From NCBI RefSeq assembly GCF_000473065.1, contig NZ_AXAZ01000043.1, positions 1 to 64,000 of the forward strand: a stretch of 64,000 bases of DNA, given 5' to 3'. This DNA comes from Bradyrhizobium sp. WSM1743 (GTDB lineage Bacteria > Pseudomonadota > Alphaproteobacteria > Rhizobiales > Xanthobacteraceae). Position 1 is the stretch's first letter; the number at the start of each line of letters is the position of its first letter. The position numbers were made by a program, and so were the translations under genes. Below are positions 29,250 through 38,013 of the stretch, in pieces. Below the pieces are notes generated by a model, which saw only the letters and a program-made list of their open reading frames with translations, made no database searches and was not told the origin of the DNA.

Positions 29250-29265
29250 TTTCGCATGCGAAATA
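29248..29265. promoter_or_regulatory. candidate MarR autoregulatory operator
   Basis: Perfect 18-bp palindrome TATTTCGCATGCGAAATA, centred on the MarR start codon and overlapping the -10 element. Binding here would block RNA polymerase directly. The size and symmetry suit a MarR dimer. Confidence 0.65.
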
Positions 29266-29705
29266 AAGGCGCCGGCGCCAGACACCATCGGCTGATCTAT
29301 CTGCTGAGCGTCGCGCACCGCCGGCTGCAGCGCTGGATGGCGGCGCAGGCCGAGAGCGAGGTGACGCCGGCGCAGGCCGGCCTGCTGTTCATCCTCGGCA
29401 AGCAGGATGGTGTGCTGATCGGCGAGGCGGGCGCGGCACTCGATCTTGGGCCGGCCGGCATTTCCGGCCTCGTCGACCGCACGGCGGCCGCCAAGCTGAT
29501 CGAGCGGCGGGCCGACCGCGAGGATGGCCGCGCCTTTCGCATCTGGCTGACGCCGAAGGGACTCACCGCGCTGGCGCAGGCGAAGGCCGGTGCGGCCGAG
29601 GTCAACGCGGCGCTGACGGAAGGATTCACGGCCGCGGAGATCGACGTCGTCGCGCGCTGGCTGACGAGCATTCAGGACAAGTTTCCAAGAGGAGCAGACG
29701 AATGA
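29256..29705 (+). CDS. MarR family transcriptional regulator
   Basis: Protein of 149 aa, normal for MarR. Winged-helix core: VTPAQAGLLFILGKQDGV, then LDLGPAGISGLVDRTAAAKLIERRADREDGRAFRIWLTPKG with the wing RADREDGRAF. The frame is open upstream to 29151, but 29256 matches family length and coincides with the predicted transcription start; no ribosome binding site precedes it, consistent with a leaderless message. It overlaps the enoyl-CoA hydratase gene (ATGA). MarR regulators beside acyl-CoA enzymes often sense the CoA thioester or the free aromatic/fatty acid; that is inference here. Confidence 0.85.
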   Translation: MRNKGAGARHHRLIYLLSVAHRRLQRWMAAQAESEVTPAQAGLLFILGKQDGVLIGEAGAALDLGPAGISGLVDRTAAAKLIERRADREDGRAFRIWLTPKGLTALAQAKAGAAEVNAALTEGFTAAEIDVVARWLTSIQDKFPRGADE

Positions 29706-30472
29706 CCGAGCACGTCCGGATCGAGAACAACGGTGGAATTCTGAACCTGACATTGGCGCGTCCCGACAAGAAGAACGCGCTGACCGATGCGATGTATGGC
29801 AAGCTGGCCGATGCAATCGAATCCGCCGAGTTCGATCCGTCCGCTCGCGTGATCCTGATCCGCGGCGAGGGCGACATGTTCACCGCCGGCAATGACGTCG
29901 GCGAGTTCGCCGCGGTCGCAGCCGGCAAGTCCGAAGGCAGCCGCAACGTCGTGCGGTTCATCCAGTCGCTGGCGCGCTGCACGCGGCCGCTGGTCGCAGC
30001 CGTGCAGGGCCGTGCCGTTGGCGTCGGCACCACGATGCTGCTGCATTGCGATCTCGTCGTGCTCGCCGACGATGCGCAACTGTCGACGCCTTTCGTCAGC
30101 TTGGCGCTGGTGCCGGAGGCCGCCTCCAGCCTGCTGATGCCGGCGCGCATCGGCTACGCGCGTGCCTACGAGATGTTCGCGCTCGGCGAGACCGTTGCTG
30201 CCAAGTCGGCGCTGGAATGGGGCCTTGCCAACCGCGTGGTGCCGCTCGACAAGCTCGACGCCGAGGCGCTCGCGCTGGCGCAGCGTCTCGCCCGCCAGCC
30301 GGCCGGCGCCCTCATCGCGACCAAGCGGCTGATGCGTAACGGCGAGGCGCTGGTCGCGCAGATGCAGGCCGAAGGCGAGCAGTTTGCGCAGCGTCTGCGC
30401 ACCGCCGAAGCGCGCGAGGCCTTTACGGCGTTTGCCGAGCGCCGCCTGCCGGATTTCACGAAGGTGGCGTGA
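29702..30472 (+). CDS. enoyl-CoA hydratase/isomerase family protein
   Basis: Crotonase-fold protein of 256 aa. The oxyanion-hole segments are GDMFTAGNDVGEF and AVQGRAVGVGTTMLLHCDLVV. In place of the two catalytic Glu of true hydratases it has AAVQGRAVGVGT (first Glu region lacks the acid) and LVPEAASS (second Glu kept), so isomerase or another crotonase activity is possible. It begins inside the stop of the MarR gene (ATGA), so the regulator probably controls it. The C-terminus DFTKVA shows no extra domain. Confidence 0.87.
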   Translation: MTEHVRIENNGGILNLTLARPDKKNALTDAMYGKLADAIESAEFDPSARVILIRGEGDMFTAGNDVGEFAAVAAGKSEGSRNVVRFIQSLARCTRPLVAAVQGRAVGVGTTMLLHCDLVVLADDAQLSTPFVSLALVPEAASSLLMPARIGYARAYEMFALGETVAAKSALEWGLANRVVPLDKLDAEALALAQRLARQPAGALIATKRLMRNGEALVAQMQAEGEQFAQRLRTAEAREAFTAFAERRLPDFTKVA

Positions 30473-30593
30473 AGGGGCGGCGGCCCGCCCGAGGCGCAGC
30501 GGTCACAACCGCAGGTATTCGATTAAAGTCTTAACCAAACCTTGGCATGTCACCGTGCAAGATGACCGCTCGTGACGAGCAGGTCTTTTGGTC

Positions 30594-32675
30594 ATGTCAG
30601 TTTTTAAGAAATCGGTAAGCGCGCTCCTCCTGGCTCTGATGACGCTGCTGGCCGCCGGCGCCCTGACCAGCACGGCCATCCAGATGGTCGGGGCCTTCGG
30701 CAGCTACAGCGACAGTCTGGAGACCGAACGGCTGGCGAATGCCGACAAGTCGATCTTCCATGGTGTGGTTGCCCTGCGCAGCAATCGCGGCGATGCCCAG
30801 AGCGCGCTGCTCGGCGAGGACGATCCGCGCGCCAAGCTCGGCGCCGCGGAGAAGGCCGAGCAGGCCGGCTTCGATGCTATCATCGCCGCGCTTGCCAATG
30901 TCGAGTTCGCCCGGCGCGACGAACTCGCAAGCACTCTGAAGCAGCGCTGGAGCGAGGCCGCGCCTAAGTTCCAGCTGTTCTATGACGAGGCCAGGCAGCC
31001 GCGCGCCGAGCGCAAGGTGGAGCGCACCGCAGCCTGGTACGATGCCGTCACCAAGGTGATCGAGACTGCCAATCTCGCCTCCACCGCGGTGTCGAACCGC
31101 GCCTGGATGAACGATCCCTTCATCGCCCGCATGATCCAGGCCCGCCGCCTCGCCTGGCAGGTGCGTGATCGCTACGGCATCCAGTGCTCGACGCTGCGGC
31201 CGAACGTCAACGCCAGCAAGCCGCTCGACGAAACCCAGAAGCAGACGGTGGCCGGCTGGAACGGAACCGTCGCCGCCGGTTGGACCGGCATGGATGAACT
31301 GCTGGCCGCGCCCGACGTGGCCGCAGATCTGGTCAACGCGGCGAAGGAGGCGCGGGCAAAGACCGACGGCGCGCTCAAGAAGATGGGGGAGATCACCAGG
31401 AATTTCGACGGCAGCGGCAAGCCCGCGATGCCCGCTGCGGAGTGGAACGCGCTGTGCCAGTCGCCCTTCGCGTCCATCGTCGCGGTCGCGAATAAGGCGC
31501 TCGACCTGTCGATTGCGCGCGCCGAGACCGTGCAGGCGAAGGCCCTGATCAATCTCATCGTGCAGTCCTTCGCGTTCCTGCTCGCGTTGGCCGTGACCCT
31601 GGCCGGCGTGTTCGTGGTGCGCAATCGCCTCATGCGTCCGGTGCGCGCTATTCTCGACGCCATCGCGCGCATCAGCGCGCGCGACTATGCGACGCCGGTG
31701 CCGCAATCCCGGCATCCCGACGAGTTCGGCACCATGGCTGCAGCGCTCGAAAGCCTGCGCGAGAGCGCGGCGACCGCGGAACGGCTGGGCCAGGAACGCG
31801 AATCGCAGCAGGCGCTCCAGCTCGCCCGCTCCGGCAGCGTCGATGCGGCCTGCCGCAGCTTCGACGATACCGTGCAGGCGGTCATCCAAAGTGTTGTGGC
31901 CTCGACGCGGGAGCTCGACGCTACCGCGACCGGCGTACGCTCGCTGGTCTCGGAATCGAGCAGCCAGACCGCCGCGGTCTCCTCCGCCGCCGAGCAAGCC
32001 ACCAACAATCTCGAGACTATCGCGGCCGCGACCGAGGAGCTCTCCGCATCCGTCGGGGAGATCTCCGCGCAGGTGCAGTCGAGCGCGCGTGAGGCCCGCG
32101 AGGCCGTGGCACAGGCCGAGCAGACCAACGCGACGGTCGAGATCCTCGACCAGACCGCAAGCCGCATCGGCGAGGTCGTGAAGATGATCAATGCGATCGC
32201 CGCCCAGACCAACCTTCTGGCGCTGAATGCCACCATTGAAGCTGCGCGCGCGGGCGAGGCCGGGCGCGGCTTCGCCGTCGTCGCGGGCGAGGTCAAGAGC
32301 CTCGCCTCCCAGACGGCCACAGCGACGGAAGAGATCTCGCGCCAGGTCGAGGAGATCCAGGGTGCCACCGGCCAGGCCGTCGCCGCGATCCGCTCGATCG
32401 GCGGCGCCATCGGCGGCATCGACGAGAAGATGACGGCGATTGCCGCCGCAGTCGAGCAGCAGCGCGCGGCCACCACCGAGATCTCGCGAAATTTCCAGCA
32501 GGCAGCTCAAGGCACCCGCGAGGTCACCGATACCATCGGCAGCGTCGCGAGGCTCAACCAGGAGACCGGCAACGCCGGCACCGTGCTGTCGGAGTCCGTC
32601 AAGAAGATGTCCGCCGACGCCGACCGTCTCCGCGTCGCGGTCGAGGGCTTTTTGGGAGCGGTGAAAACCACATAA
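30594..32675 (+). CDS. methyl-accepting chemotaxis protein
   Basis: Chemoreceptor of about 693 aa. A first transmembrane helix lies at residues ~8-30 (LLLALMTLLAAGALTSTAIQ), followed by a ~290-residue periplasmic sensor domain, a second helix near residue 325 (SFAFLLALAVTLAGVFVVRN), a HAMP domain (RPVRAILDAIARISARDYATP), and a cytoplasmic signalling domain. The hairpin tip contains INAIAAQTNLLALNATIEAA, the CheA/CheW contact region. The C-terminus lacks the pentapeptide NWETF for CheR. The periplasmic domain is not one I recognise; its ligand is unknown. The frame opens with a TTG at 30588 but ATG 30594 is the likelier start. Confidence 0.92.
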   Translation: MSVFKKSVSALLLALMTLLAAGALTSTAIQMVGAFGSYSDSLETERLANADKSIFHGVVALRSNRGDAQSALLGEDDPRAKLGAAEKAEQAGFDAIIAALANVEFARRDELASTLKQRWSEAAPKFQLFYDEARQPRAERKVERTAAWYDAVTKVIETANLASTAVSNRAWMNDPFIARMIQARRLAWQVRDRYGIQCSTLRPNVNASKPLDETQKQTVAGWNGTVAAGWTGMDELLAAPDVAADLVNAAKEARAKTDGALKKMGEITRNFDGSGKPAMPAAEWNALCQSPFASIVAVANKALDLSIARAETVQAKALINLIVQSFAFLLALAVTLAGVFVVRNRLMRPVRAILDAIARISARDYATPVPQSRHPDEFGTMAAALESLRESAATAERLGQERESQQALQLARSGSVDAACRSFDDTVQAVIQSVVASTRELDATATGVRSLVSESSSQTAAVSSAAEQATNNLETIAAATEELSASVGEISAQVQSSAREAREAVAQAEQTNATVEILDQTASRIGEVVKMINAIAAQTNLLALNATIEAARAGEAGRGFAVVAGEVKSLASQTATATEEISRQVEEIQGATGQAVAAIRSIGGAIGGIDEKMTAIAAAVEQQRAATTEISRNFQQAAQGTREVTDTIGSVARLNQETGNAGTVLSESVKKMSADADRLRVAVEGFLGAVKTT

Positions 32676-32800
32676 TCTCGTCGTCTCTTCATCAGATGTC
32701 GCGCGGGGCATTGCCGCCGGTCCGCGCGGCAGGTAGATGTGTCAGCCATGCCGCGCGAGCGCGGCGACAGACGTAAGACGCATCAGGGATGGAGAGTTCG

Positions 32801-33739
32801 ATGCCGGTCACCCCACACAAGGCCCAGCGCCCCTATCGCGGCGTGTTCCCGGTTGCGCCCACCATCTTCGACGAGCGCGGCGAGCTCGACCTCGAGGGCC
32901 AGCGCCGCTGCATCGATTTCATGATCGATGCCGGTTCGCACGGCATCTGCATTCTCGCCAATTTCTCCGAGCAGTTCGTGCTCACCGATGCCGAACGCGA
33001 AACCGTGATGCATGCGGTGCTGGAACATGTCGCCGGCCGGGTTCCCGTGATCGTGACCACCACGCATTTCAGCTCGGCCGTGTGCGCGGCGCGCAGCAAG
33101 CAGGCCGAGGCGGCCGGCGCCGCGATGGTGATGGTGATGCCGCCCTATCACGGCGCGACCTTCCGGGTCCCGGAGAAGGGCATCGTCGAGTTCTTCAAGG
33201 TGCTCTCCGGCGCGATCGACATTCCCATCATGATCCAGGACGCACCGGTGGCCGGCACGCCGCTGTCGGTCGAGCTGCTGGCGCGGCTGTCGCGTGAATT
33301 CTCCAACATCCGCTATTTCAAGATCGAGGTTCCCGGCGCGGCTGCAAAACTGCGCAGTCTGATCGAGGTGGGTGGCAAGGACATCGAGGGTCCATGGGAT
33401 GGCGAGGAAGCGATCACGCTGCTGGCAGATCTCGACGCCGGCGCCACCGGCGCCATGACCGGGGGCGGCTATCCCGACGGCATCCGTCAGATCATCGATC
33501 CCTATTTCGCCGGTGATCGCGAGAAGGCGAAGGCCGCCTATGAACGCTGGCTGCCGCTGATCAACTACGAGAACCGCCAATGCGGCCTGATCGCCTGCAA
33601 GGCCATGATGCAGGCCGGCGGTGTGATCAAGTCGGAAGCCGTGCGGCATCCGTTGCAGCCGCTGCATCCGGCGACGCGCGCGGGCCTGCTCGAGCTCGCC
33701 AAGGAGCGCGACGCGTTGGCGCTCCGGTGGGGGAAGTAA
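32801..33739 (+). CDS. DHDPS-family protein with altered catalytic motif
   Basis: TIM-barrel protein of 312 aa in the NAL/DHDPS superfamily. The Schiff-base Lys is likely the one in RYFKIEVPG. The usual GTTGE motif is replaced by ANFSEQF and the YNxP Tyr motif by IQDAP, so it is not a dihydrodipicolinate synthase. Such QDxP members include sugar-acid dehydratases of the 2-keto-3-deoxy type; that is a guess. GGAGAG five bases upstream sets the start at 32801 rather than the ATG at 32789. It stands alone between the chemoreceptor gene and a repeat. Confidence 0.8.
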   Translation: MPVTPHKAQRPYRGVFPVAPTIFDERGELDLEGQRRCIDFMIDAGSHGICILANFSEQFVLTDAERETVMHAVLEHVAGRVPVIVTTTHFSSAVCAARSKQAEAAGAAMVMVMPPYHGATFRVPEKGIVEFFKVLSGAIDIPIMIQDAPVAGTPLSVELLARLSREFSNIRYFKIEVPGAAAKLRSLIEVGGKDIEGPWDGEEAITLLADLDAGATGAMTGGGYPDGIRQIIDPYFAGDREKAKAAYERWLPLINYENRQCGLIACKAMMQAGGVIKSEAVRHPLQPLHPATRAGLLELAKERDALALRWGK

Positions 33740-33750
33740 TTCTCTCCCTC

Positions 33751-33829
33751 GTCATTGCGAGCGGCGCGAAGCAATCCAGGAATGTGTCCGCGGAGACAGT
33801 CTGGATTGCTTCGTTTCGCGCGCAATGAC
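33751..33829. repeat. palindromic intergenic repeat (GTCATTGCGAG family)
   Basis: GTCATTGCG at the left end pairs with CGCAATGAC at the right, and inner GAAGCAATCCAG pairs with CTGGATTGCTTC. This 79-base element is one of the commonest intergenic repeats I know in Bradyrhizobium-type genomes. It follows the DHDPS-family gene by 12 bases. Confidence 0.75.
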
Positions 33830-34021
33830 GGGGTCTGCCCATTTCGGCTGTAAGGCGTCGAATTAACGCGATTCCGCCAGTTTCGCGCAGCCCGGCGATG
33901 GCATATTGTACGCTCGCCAACCGGCCCTGCGGAGAATCCCAAGACATCTCGAAACACCTCTTCATTATGCCGTTATCCCGAGCCAGGTTGGCGCGAACCG
34001 ACAGAACAGGGAGGCAGTGCC

Positions 34022-35422
34022 ATGACGATGAGGCCGGATCCCACCTTTCACGCATCACCCAAGCTTGCGATGGAAGCACCTGCGGAGAACTTTGCCTACA
34101 CCTTGCTGCTCAGTCCGGATTTCTCCAAGCCGGATGCTCTCGCGGTCATCGACGCCAAGCCGGGATCGCCGACCTATAGCCAGATCGTCCACACCGTGAC
34201 GATGCCCAACAAGGGCGATGAGTTTCATCACTTCGGCTGGAATGCGTGCTCCTCGGCCTTGTCGCCGCTCGCGGGACATGCCTTCATCGAGCGGCGCTAT
34301 CTCATCATCCCAGGGCTGCGTTCATCACGAATCTACATCATCGACACCAAGCCCGATCCGACCCAAGCCAAGATCCACAAGATCATCGAGCCGGAGGAGG
34401 TGTTCAAGAAGACCGGCTACTCGCGGCCGCACACGATCCATTGCGGACCGGACGGCATCTATGTGAGCACCCTGGGCGGCGGCGGAAAGGACGGCACCAA
34501 CGGACCTCCCGGGGTCTTCATCATGGATTGCGAGACCTTCGAGGTCCTGGGACGATGGGAGATCGACCGCGGTCCGCAGACGCTGCATTATGACTTCTGG
34601 TGGAATCTGCCGCGCGACTACATGGTGACGAGCGAATGGGCATTGCCGCCGCAGTTCGAGAACGGGATCGTCCCGGAAGATCTGCTGGCGAACAAATATG
34701 GCCATCGTCTCCACTTCTGGGATCTTCGCGCCCGTCGCAACGTGCAGACCATCGACCTCGGCGCCAATCATCAGATGGCGCTGGAAGTCCGACCGGCGCA
34801 CGACCCGGTTCGCGAATATGGCTTCGTCGGCGTCGTGGTCGACACCACCAACCTCGAAGCATCGATCTGGACCTGGTGGCGCGACGGCGGGAAATTCCAT
34901 GCCGAGAAGACTGCGACGATCCCGCCCGAGCCCGCGCCAAAGGAGAAGCTCCCGCCGCTGCTGCAGGGATTTGGCGCCGTGCCGCCGCTGGTGACCGACA
35001 TCGACCTGTCGATGGATGACCGGTTCCTCTACGTCTCCTGCTGGGGCACGGGCGAAATGCGCCAGTACGATGTTAGTGATCCACGCAAGCCGACGCATGC
35101 GGGCTCGGTCCATATCGGCGGCATCGCGCGCCGCACGCCGCATCCAAATGGCAAGGCCTTTGCGGCCGGTCCGCAGATGGTCGAGATCAGCCGCGACGGC
35201 AAGCGCGTGTACTGGACCAATTCGCTCTATTCCACCTGGGACGATCAGTTCTATCCCGATGGGGTTCCGGGCGTGGAGGTCATGGCCAATGTCGGTGACG
35301 ATGGCGGCCTCGAGCTCGACAAGGATTATTTCGTGAGCTTCCCCGACGGATATCGTGCGCACCAGATCAGGCTCGAGGGCGGCGATTGTTCGACGGACTC
35401 CTTTTGCTACCCGTCGGTCTAG
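34022..35422 (+). CDS. selenium-binding protein 56 family / methanethiol oxidase-like
   Basis: Protein of 466 aa, full length for the SBP56 family that includes bacterial methanethiol oxidase MtoX. The seven-bladed propeller signature regions are seen: DEFHHFGWNACSS, YSRPHTIHCGPDGIYVS, LHYDFWWNLPRDYMVTSEW, VTDIDLSMDDRFLYVSCWGTG and the C-terminal GYRAHQIRLEGGDCSTDSFCYPSV. Its His residues are those proposed to bind copper in MtoX. No signal peptide is evident, unlike periplasmic MtoX, so location is uncertain. GGGAGG precedes the ATG. The next gene overlaps its 3' end by 37 bases. Confidence 0.9.
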   Translation: MTMRPDPTFHASPKLAMEAPAENFAYTLLLSPDFSKPDALAVIDAKPGSPTYSQIVHTVTMPNKGDEFHHFGWNACSSALSPLAGHAFIERRYLIIPGLRSSRIYIIDTKPDPTQAKIHKIIEPEEVFKKTGYSRPHTIHCGPDGIYVSTLGGGGKDGTNGPPGVFIMDCETFEVLGRWEIDRGPQTLHYDFWWNLPRDYMVTSEWALPPQFENGIVPEDLLANKYGHRLHFWDLRARRNVQTIDLGANHQMALEVRPAHDPVREYGFVGVVVDTTNLEASIWTWWRDGGKFHAEKTATIPPEPAPKEKLPPLLQGFGAVPPLVTDIDLSMDDRFLYVSCWGTGEMRQYDVSDPRKPTHAGSVHIGGIARRTPHPNGKAFAAGPQMVEISRDGKRVYWTNSLYSTWDDQFYPDGVPGVEVMANVGDDGGLELDKDYFVSFPDGYRAHQIRLEGGDCSTDSFCYPSV

Positions 35423-36099
35423 ATTGGGGGCACGCGAGCCCGGCGCTTGGCTGGCTGTGGCTCGCGCTTGTTGCGAGCGGTCTCTATCACGGGGTCAATC
35501 CCGGAATGGGATGGCCGCTCGCGGTTTCGGCCGGGCTCATGGACAAGAGCCCACGCGCGCTTTTCCGCGCGTTGTGGGCTCTGTCGGCCGGACATCTCCT
35601 GGCGACACTTCTCGTGCTGCTGCCGTTCGCATTCCTGCTCGTGCTGGCGGAGTGGCAGCGTCCGATCCAGCTCGTCGCGAGCCTTCTCGTCATCGGCTTC
35701 GGCGTCTATCGATTGATCGTTCGGCGCCATCCCCGCGCGCTGGCACGAATTCCGCCGACGCAATTGGTGCTCTGGTCGTTTGCCGTCGCCATTGCTCACG
35801 GTGCCGCCTTGATGCTCGTGCCGATCTATCTCGGGCTCTGCCAGGCCTTCGAGCTCGATACCGGCCATCAGGCGGCGGGCGAGTTGATGAAGGCAAGTGT
35901 CGGGATGGCGGTGCTGGTGTCCGTGGTGCACGTTGCCGCCATGGTCAGCGCCGGCGGATGTCTGGCTTGGCTGGTCTACCGCTATCTGGGATTGAAGTTC
36001 GTCTCGCGCAGCTGGTTCAATCTGGATGCCGTCTGGGCGACCAGCCTCGTTCTGGTTGGCGCGGTGGCGCTCGCCTTCAATCTTGCCAGCTGGCGCTGA
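35386..36099 (+). CDS. polytopic membrane protein overlapping the SBP56 gene
   Basis: Hydrophobic protein of 237 aa with about six transmembrane segments (for example LGWLWLALVASGLYHGV, LLATLLVLLPFAFLLVLAEW, LVLWSFAVAIAHGAALMLVPIYLGL, VWATSLVLVGAVALAFNLA). The motif GLYHGVNPGMGWPLAV recalls the His-containing first helix of NicO/RcnA-like metal permeases, so metal movement is possible; this is not proven. The start is a TTG at 35386 with GAGGG six bases upstream, inside the SBP56 reading frame, implying translational coupling. It converges with the DUF1045 gene, three bases apart. Confidence 0.75.
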   Translation: MFDGLLLLPVGLDWGHASPALGWLWLALVASGLYHGVNPGMGWPLAVSAGLMDKSPRALFRALWALSAGHLLATLLVLLPFAFLLVLAEWQRPIQLVASLLVIGFGVYRLIVRRHPRALARIPPTQLVLWSFAVAIAHGAALMLVPIYLGLCQAFELDTGHQAAGELMKASVGMAVLVSVVHVAAMVSAGGCLAWLVYRYLGLKFVSRSWFNLDAVWATSLVLVGAVALAFNLASWR

Positions 36100-36102
36100 A
36101 GT

Positions 36103-36801
36103 CTACCGTGCCAAAGCCCATTCGCCGATGATGCGGAAGCGCGCCTTGGTCGCGTCCTGCTTGAACAGGGCGAGGCGGTCGACCGCCAGCGTGTCGATGC
36201 CAAGCACCGCAAATCGTCCCCGCAGCATCTCCAGGATCGGCCCACGCCGTTCCGCGTCCAACCGTCCCGTCAGCGTCATGTGGAAGCGGAATTCCTCCAT
36301 CACGTAAGGGTAGCCCCAGCGGTCGAGATAATCGCGCTGGCGCTCGGTGAGCCCGTCGGGCTTCCGCCGCGCGCGATCTTCCGCGGTGAGGGCGGCGCGG
36401 AAGGAATCGAATTCACGAACGCAATCGGCGGCAAATTGCTGAAGCGCACCGACCGGCTCGGCCGGAATGACGGCGATGAAGCCGCTGATGGTATCGACGA
36501 CAGGGCGGATCACCGGAATTGTCTGCGGCTTGCCGGCGAACGTCGCGCAGGCGGCCATGAGATCGGCCTCGGTCTTGCCTGATGTCAGCGCCATCGGCGC
36601 CTTCAGCGTGGCGTGAAAGCCGTATTTGCGGGGATCGGCGCTGATGTCACGCCAGTCCGGAGCAGTTTGCAGCGCCTCGCGCGGGAACGGCACCTCGTCG
36701 CCGGTATAGGCGTCATAGCCGAGCAGTGCGGCGCCGAAGCGGGAGAGAGCACTGCCGCTGCCTGCGGCAAAATAGATCGCGTAGCGGGGAAAACCTGTCA
36801 T
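36103..36801 (-). CDS. DUF1045 / phosphonate-associated 2H phosphoesterase-like protein
   Basis: Protein of 232 aa of the family found beside C-P lyase genes (TIGR03223-type). Two HxT/S motifs typical of the 2H (LigT-like) phosphoesterase superfamily are visible: HATLKAP and HMTLTGR. 2H enzymes open cyclic phosphodiesters. In E. coli PhnP opens the ribosyl cyclic phosphate made by C-P lyase; no PhnP gene lies in this window, so this protein may fill that step. It is the third gene of a minus-strand operon, 18 bases after phnM. Confidence 0.82.
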   Translation of the reverse strand: MTGFPRYAIYFAAGSGSALSRFGAALLGYDAYTGDEVPFPREALQTAPDWRDISADPRKYGFHATLKAPMALTSGKTEADLMAACATFAGKPQTIPVIRPVVDTISGFIAVIPAEPVGALQQFAADCVREFDSFRAALTAEDRARRKPDGLTERQRDYLDRWGYPYVMEEFRFHMTLTGRLDAERRGPILEMLRGRFAVLGIDTLAVDRLALFKQDATKARFRIIGEWALAR

Positions 36802-36819
36802 CGCCTCAGCATAACCAAT

Positions 36820-38013
36820 TTACGCCGCGACGACAGCCTCGTGCGGCGCCGCCACAGCAGTGAGCAGCCGTGTCGCATCGGTAAGATGCACGAGCTTGCC
36901 GCCTGAGATCACCGCGATCAGCCGCGGCCGCAGCTTCACGCTGTCGTCGATGAGCAGAATATCGGCGCGGCGTCCTTCCGCGAGGATACCGCGATCGGTG
37001 AGGCCGGTCGCGCGCGCCGGGCCGGCGGAGACCAAATGCCAGGCCTGTGCCAGCGGCAACACATCATCGGCGGCGAGGCGGAACGCGGCGAGCAGCTGAG
37101 CGGGATAATAATAGTCCGAGGCCAGCACCGAGCAGAGCCCTTTTTCGATCATGTCGGATGCTTTGGTCCAGCCGGTGTGGCTGCCGCCGCGCACGACATT
37201 GGGCGCGCCGTAGACGATGGCATCGCCGTGGCTTGCCGCGGCGCGCGCCGTTTCCTCATTGATCGGAAACTCCGCGATCGTCGCGCCCATGGCACGATAA
37301 TCGGTTCGCATCGCCGGGGTCGCATCGTCATGGGAGAGCATTTGCACCTCGGCAGCGCGAGCAACCGCCGCGAGACGCGACACGGAGGCAGGCACGTCGG
37401 CAGCACGCGCGATGACGCGCCCGACCAGCCGGTCGAAATCTTCGCTCGACAGCCCGGTGCGCTCGACCATGCGGTTGCGCTTGCGCGGATTGGAGATGTC
37501 GGCAACCACCCCGTCCATGTGGTCGTTGAAGGCGAACAGGTCGACGCGGCCCTCGCTGAGCCATTGGCTGATCTCGGCCTCGGCATCGAGATTGTAGGTC
37601 TCATGCCGCAGGTGGAGGCGGGTATCGGCGGCGAATTGTGGACGCTGCCGCTCGATCGCCTCCATCAGGCTGCGCGCATTGTCGGCGCTTCGCAGGCCCG
37701 GCTCCCAGGAGCAGGTCGTGGCGTGAAAGACGGTGGTGATGCCGTTGCTGATCGCCTGGCGGTCGCTGTCGGCGAGCGCAACGTCGATCGGAAAGTCGAC
37801 GCCGGCGCGCGGCATCATCTGCCGCTCGAAGGCATCGCCGTGCAGATCGACGATGCCGGGCAGCACCAGCAGGTTGCGGGCATCGATCGCGAGCCGCGCG
37901 CGGCCACGGGAGGCATCAATCCGCGCGATGTCCGTTCCGGACACAAGAAGCGAGGTTTCGACGAACTCGGTGCCGATCAGGGCCCGGCCGCCTTCAAGGA
38001 TGATGTCTGTCAC
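36820..38013 (-). CDS. phnM: PhnM-type amidohydrolase (first copy)
   Basis: Protein of 397 aa, close to the 378-aa E. coli PhnM, which hydrolyses ribose 1-methylphosphonate 5-triphosphate to the 5-phosphate and pyrophosphate. Metal-binding features: LVLPGIVDLHGDAFERQ near residue 55, HLRHETYN, MLSHDDATP and SDYYYPAQL. Compared with the second copy in this window, the first metal loop is HGDAF rather than HTDHL. It is flanked by the hexapeptide transferase gene (stop/start overlap ATGA at 38010-38013) and the DUF1045 gene, forming a side operon of the phosphonate island. Confidence 0.85.
   Translation of the reverse strand: MTDIILEGGRALIGTEFVETSLLVSGTDIARIDASRGRARLAIDARNLLVLPGIVDLHGDAFERQMMPRAGVDFPIDVALADSDRQAISNGITTVFHATTCSWEPGLRSADNARSLMEAIERQRPQFAADTRLHLRHETYNLDAEAEISQWLSEGRVDLFAFNDHMDGVVADISNPRKRNRMVERTGLSSEDFDRLVGRVIARAADVPASVSRLAAVARAAEVQMLSHDDATPAMRTDYRAMGATIAEFPINEETARAAASHGDAIVYGAPNVVRGGSHTGWTKASDMIEKGLCSVLASDYYYPAQLLAAFRLAADDVLPLAQAWHLVSAGPARATGLTDRGILAEGRRADILLIDDSVKLRPRLIAVISGGKLVHLTDATRLLTAVAAPHEAVVAA

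Noticed and set aside
30597..32711. Minus-strand open frame of 704 codons opposite the chemoreceptor gene
   Set aside because: Codon-bias shadow; the plus strand has clear transmembrane, HAMP and signalling domains.
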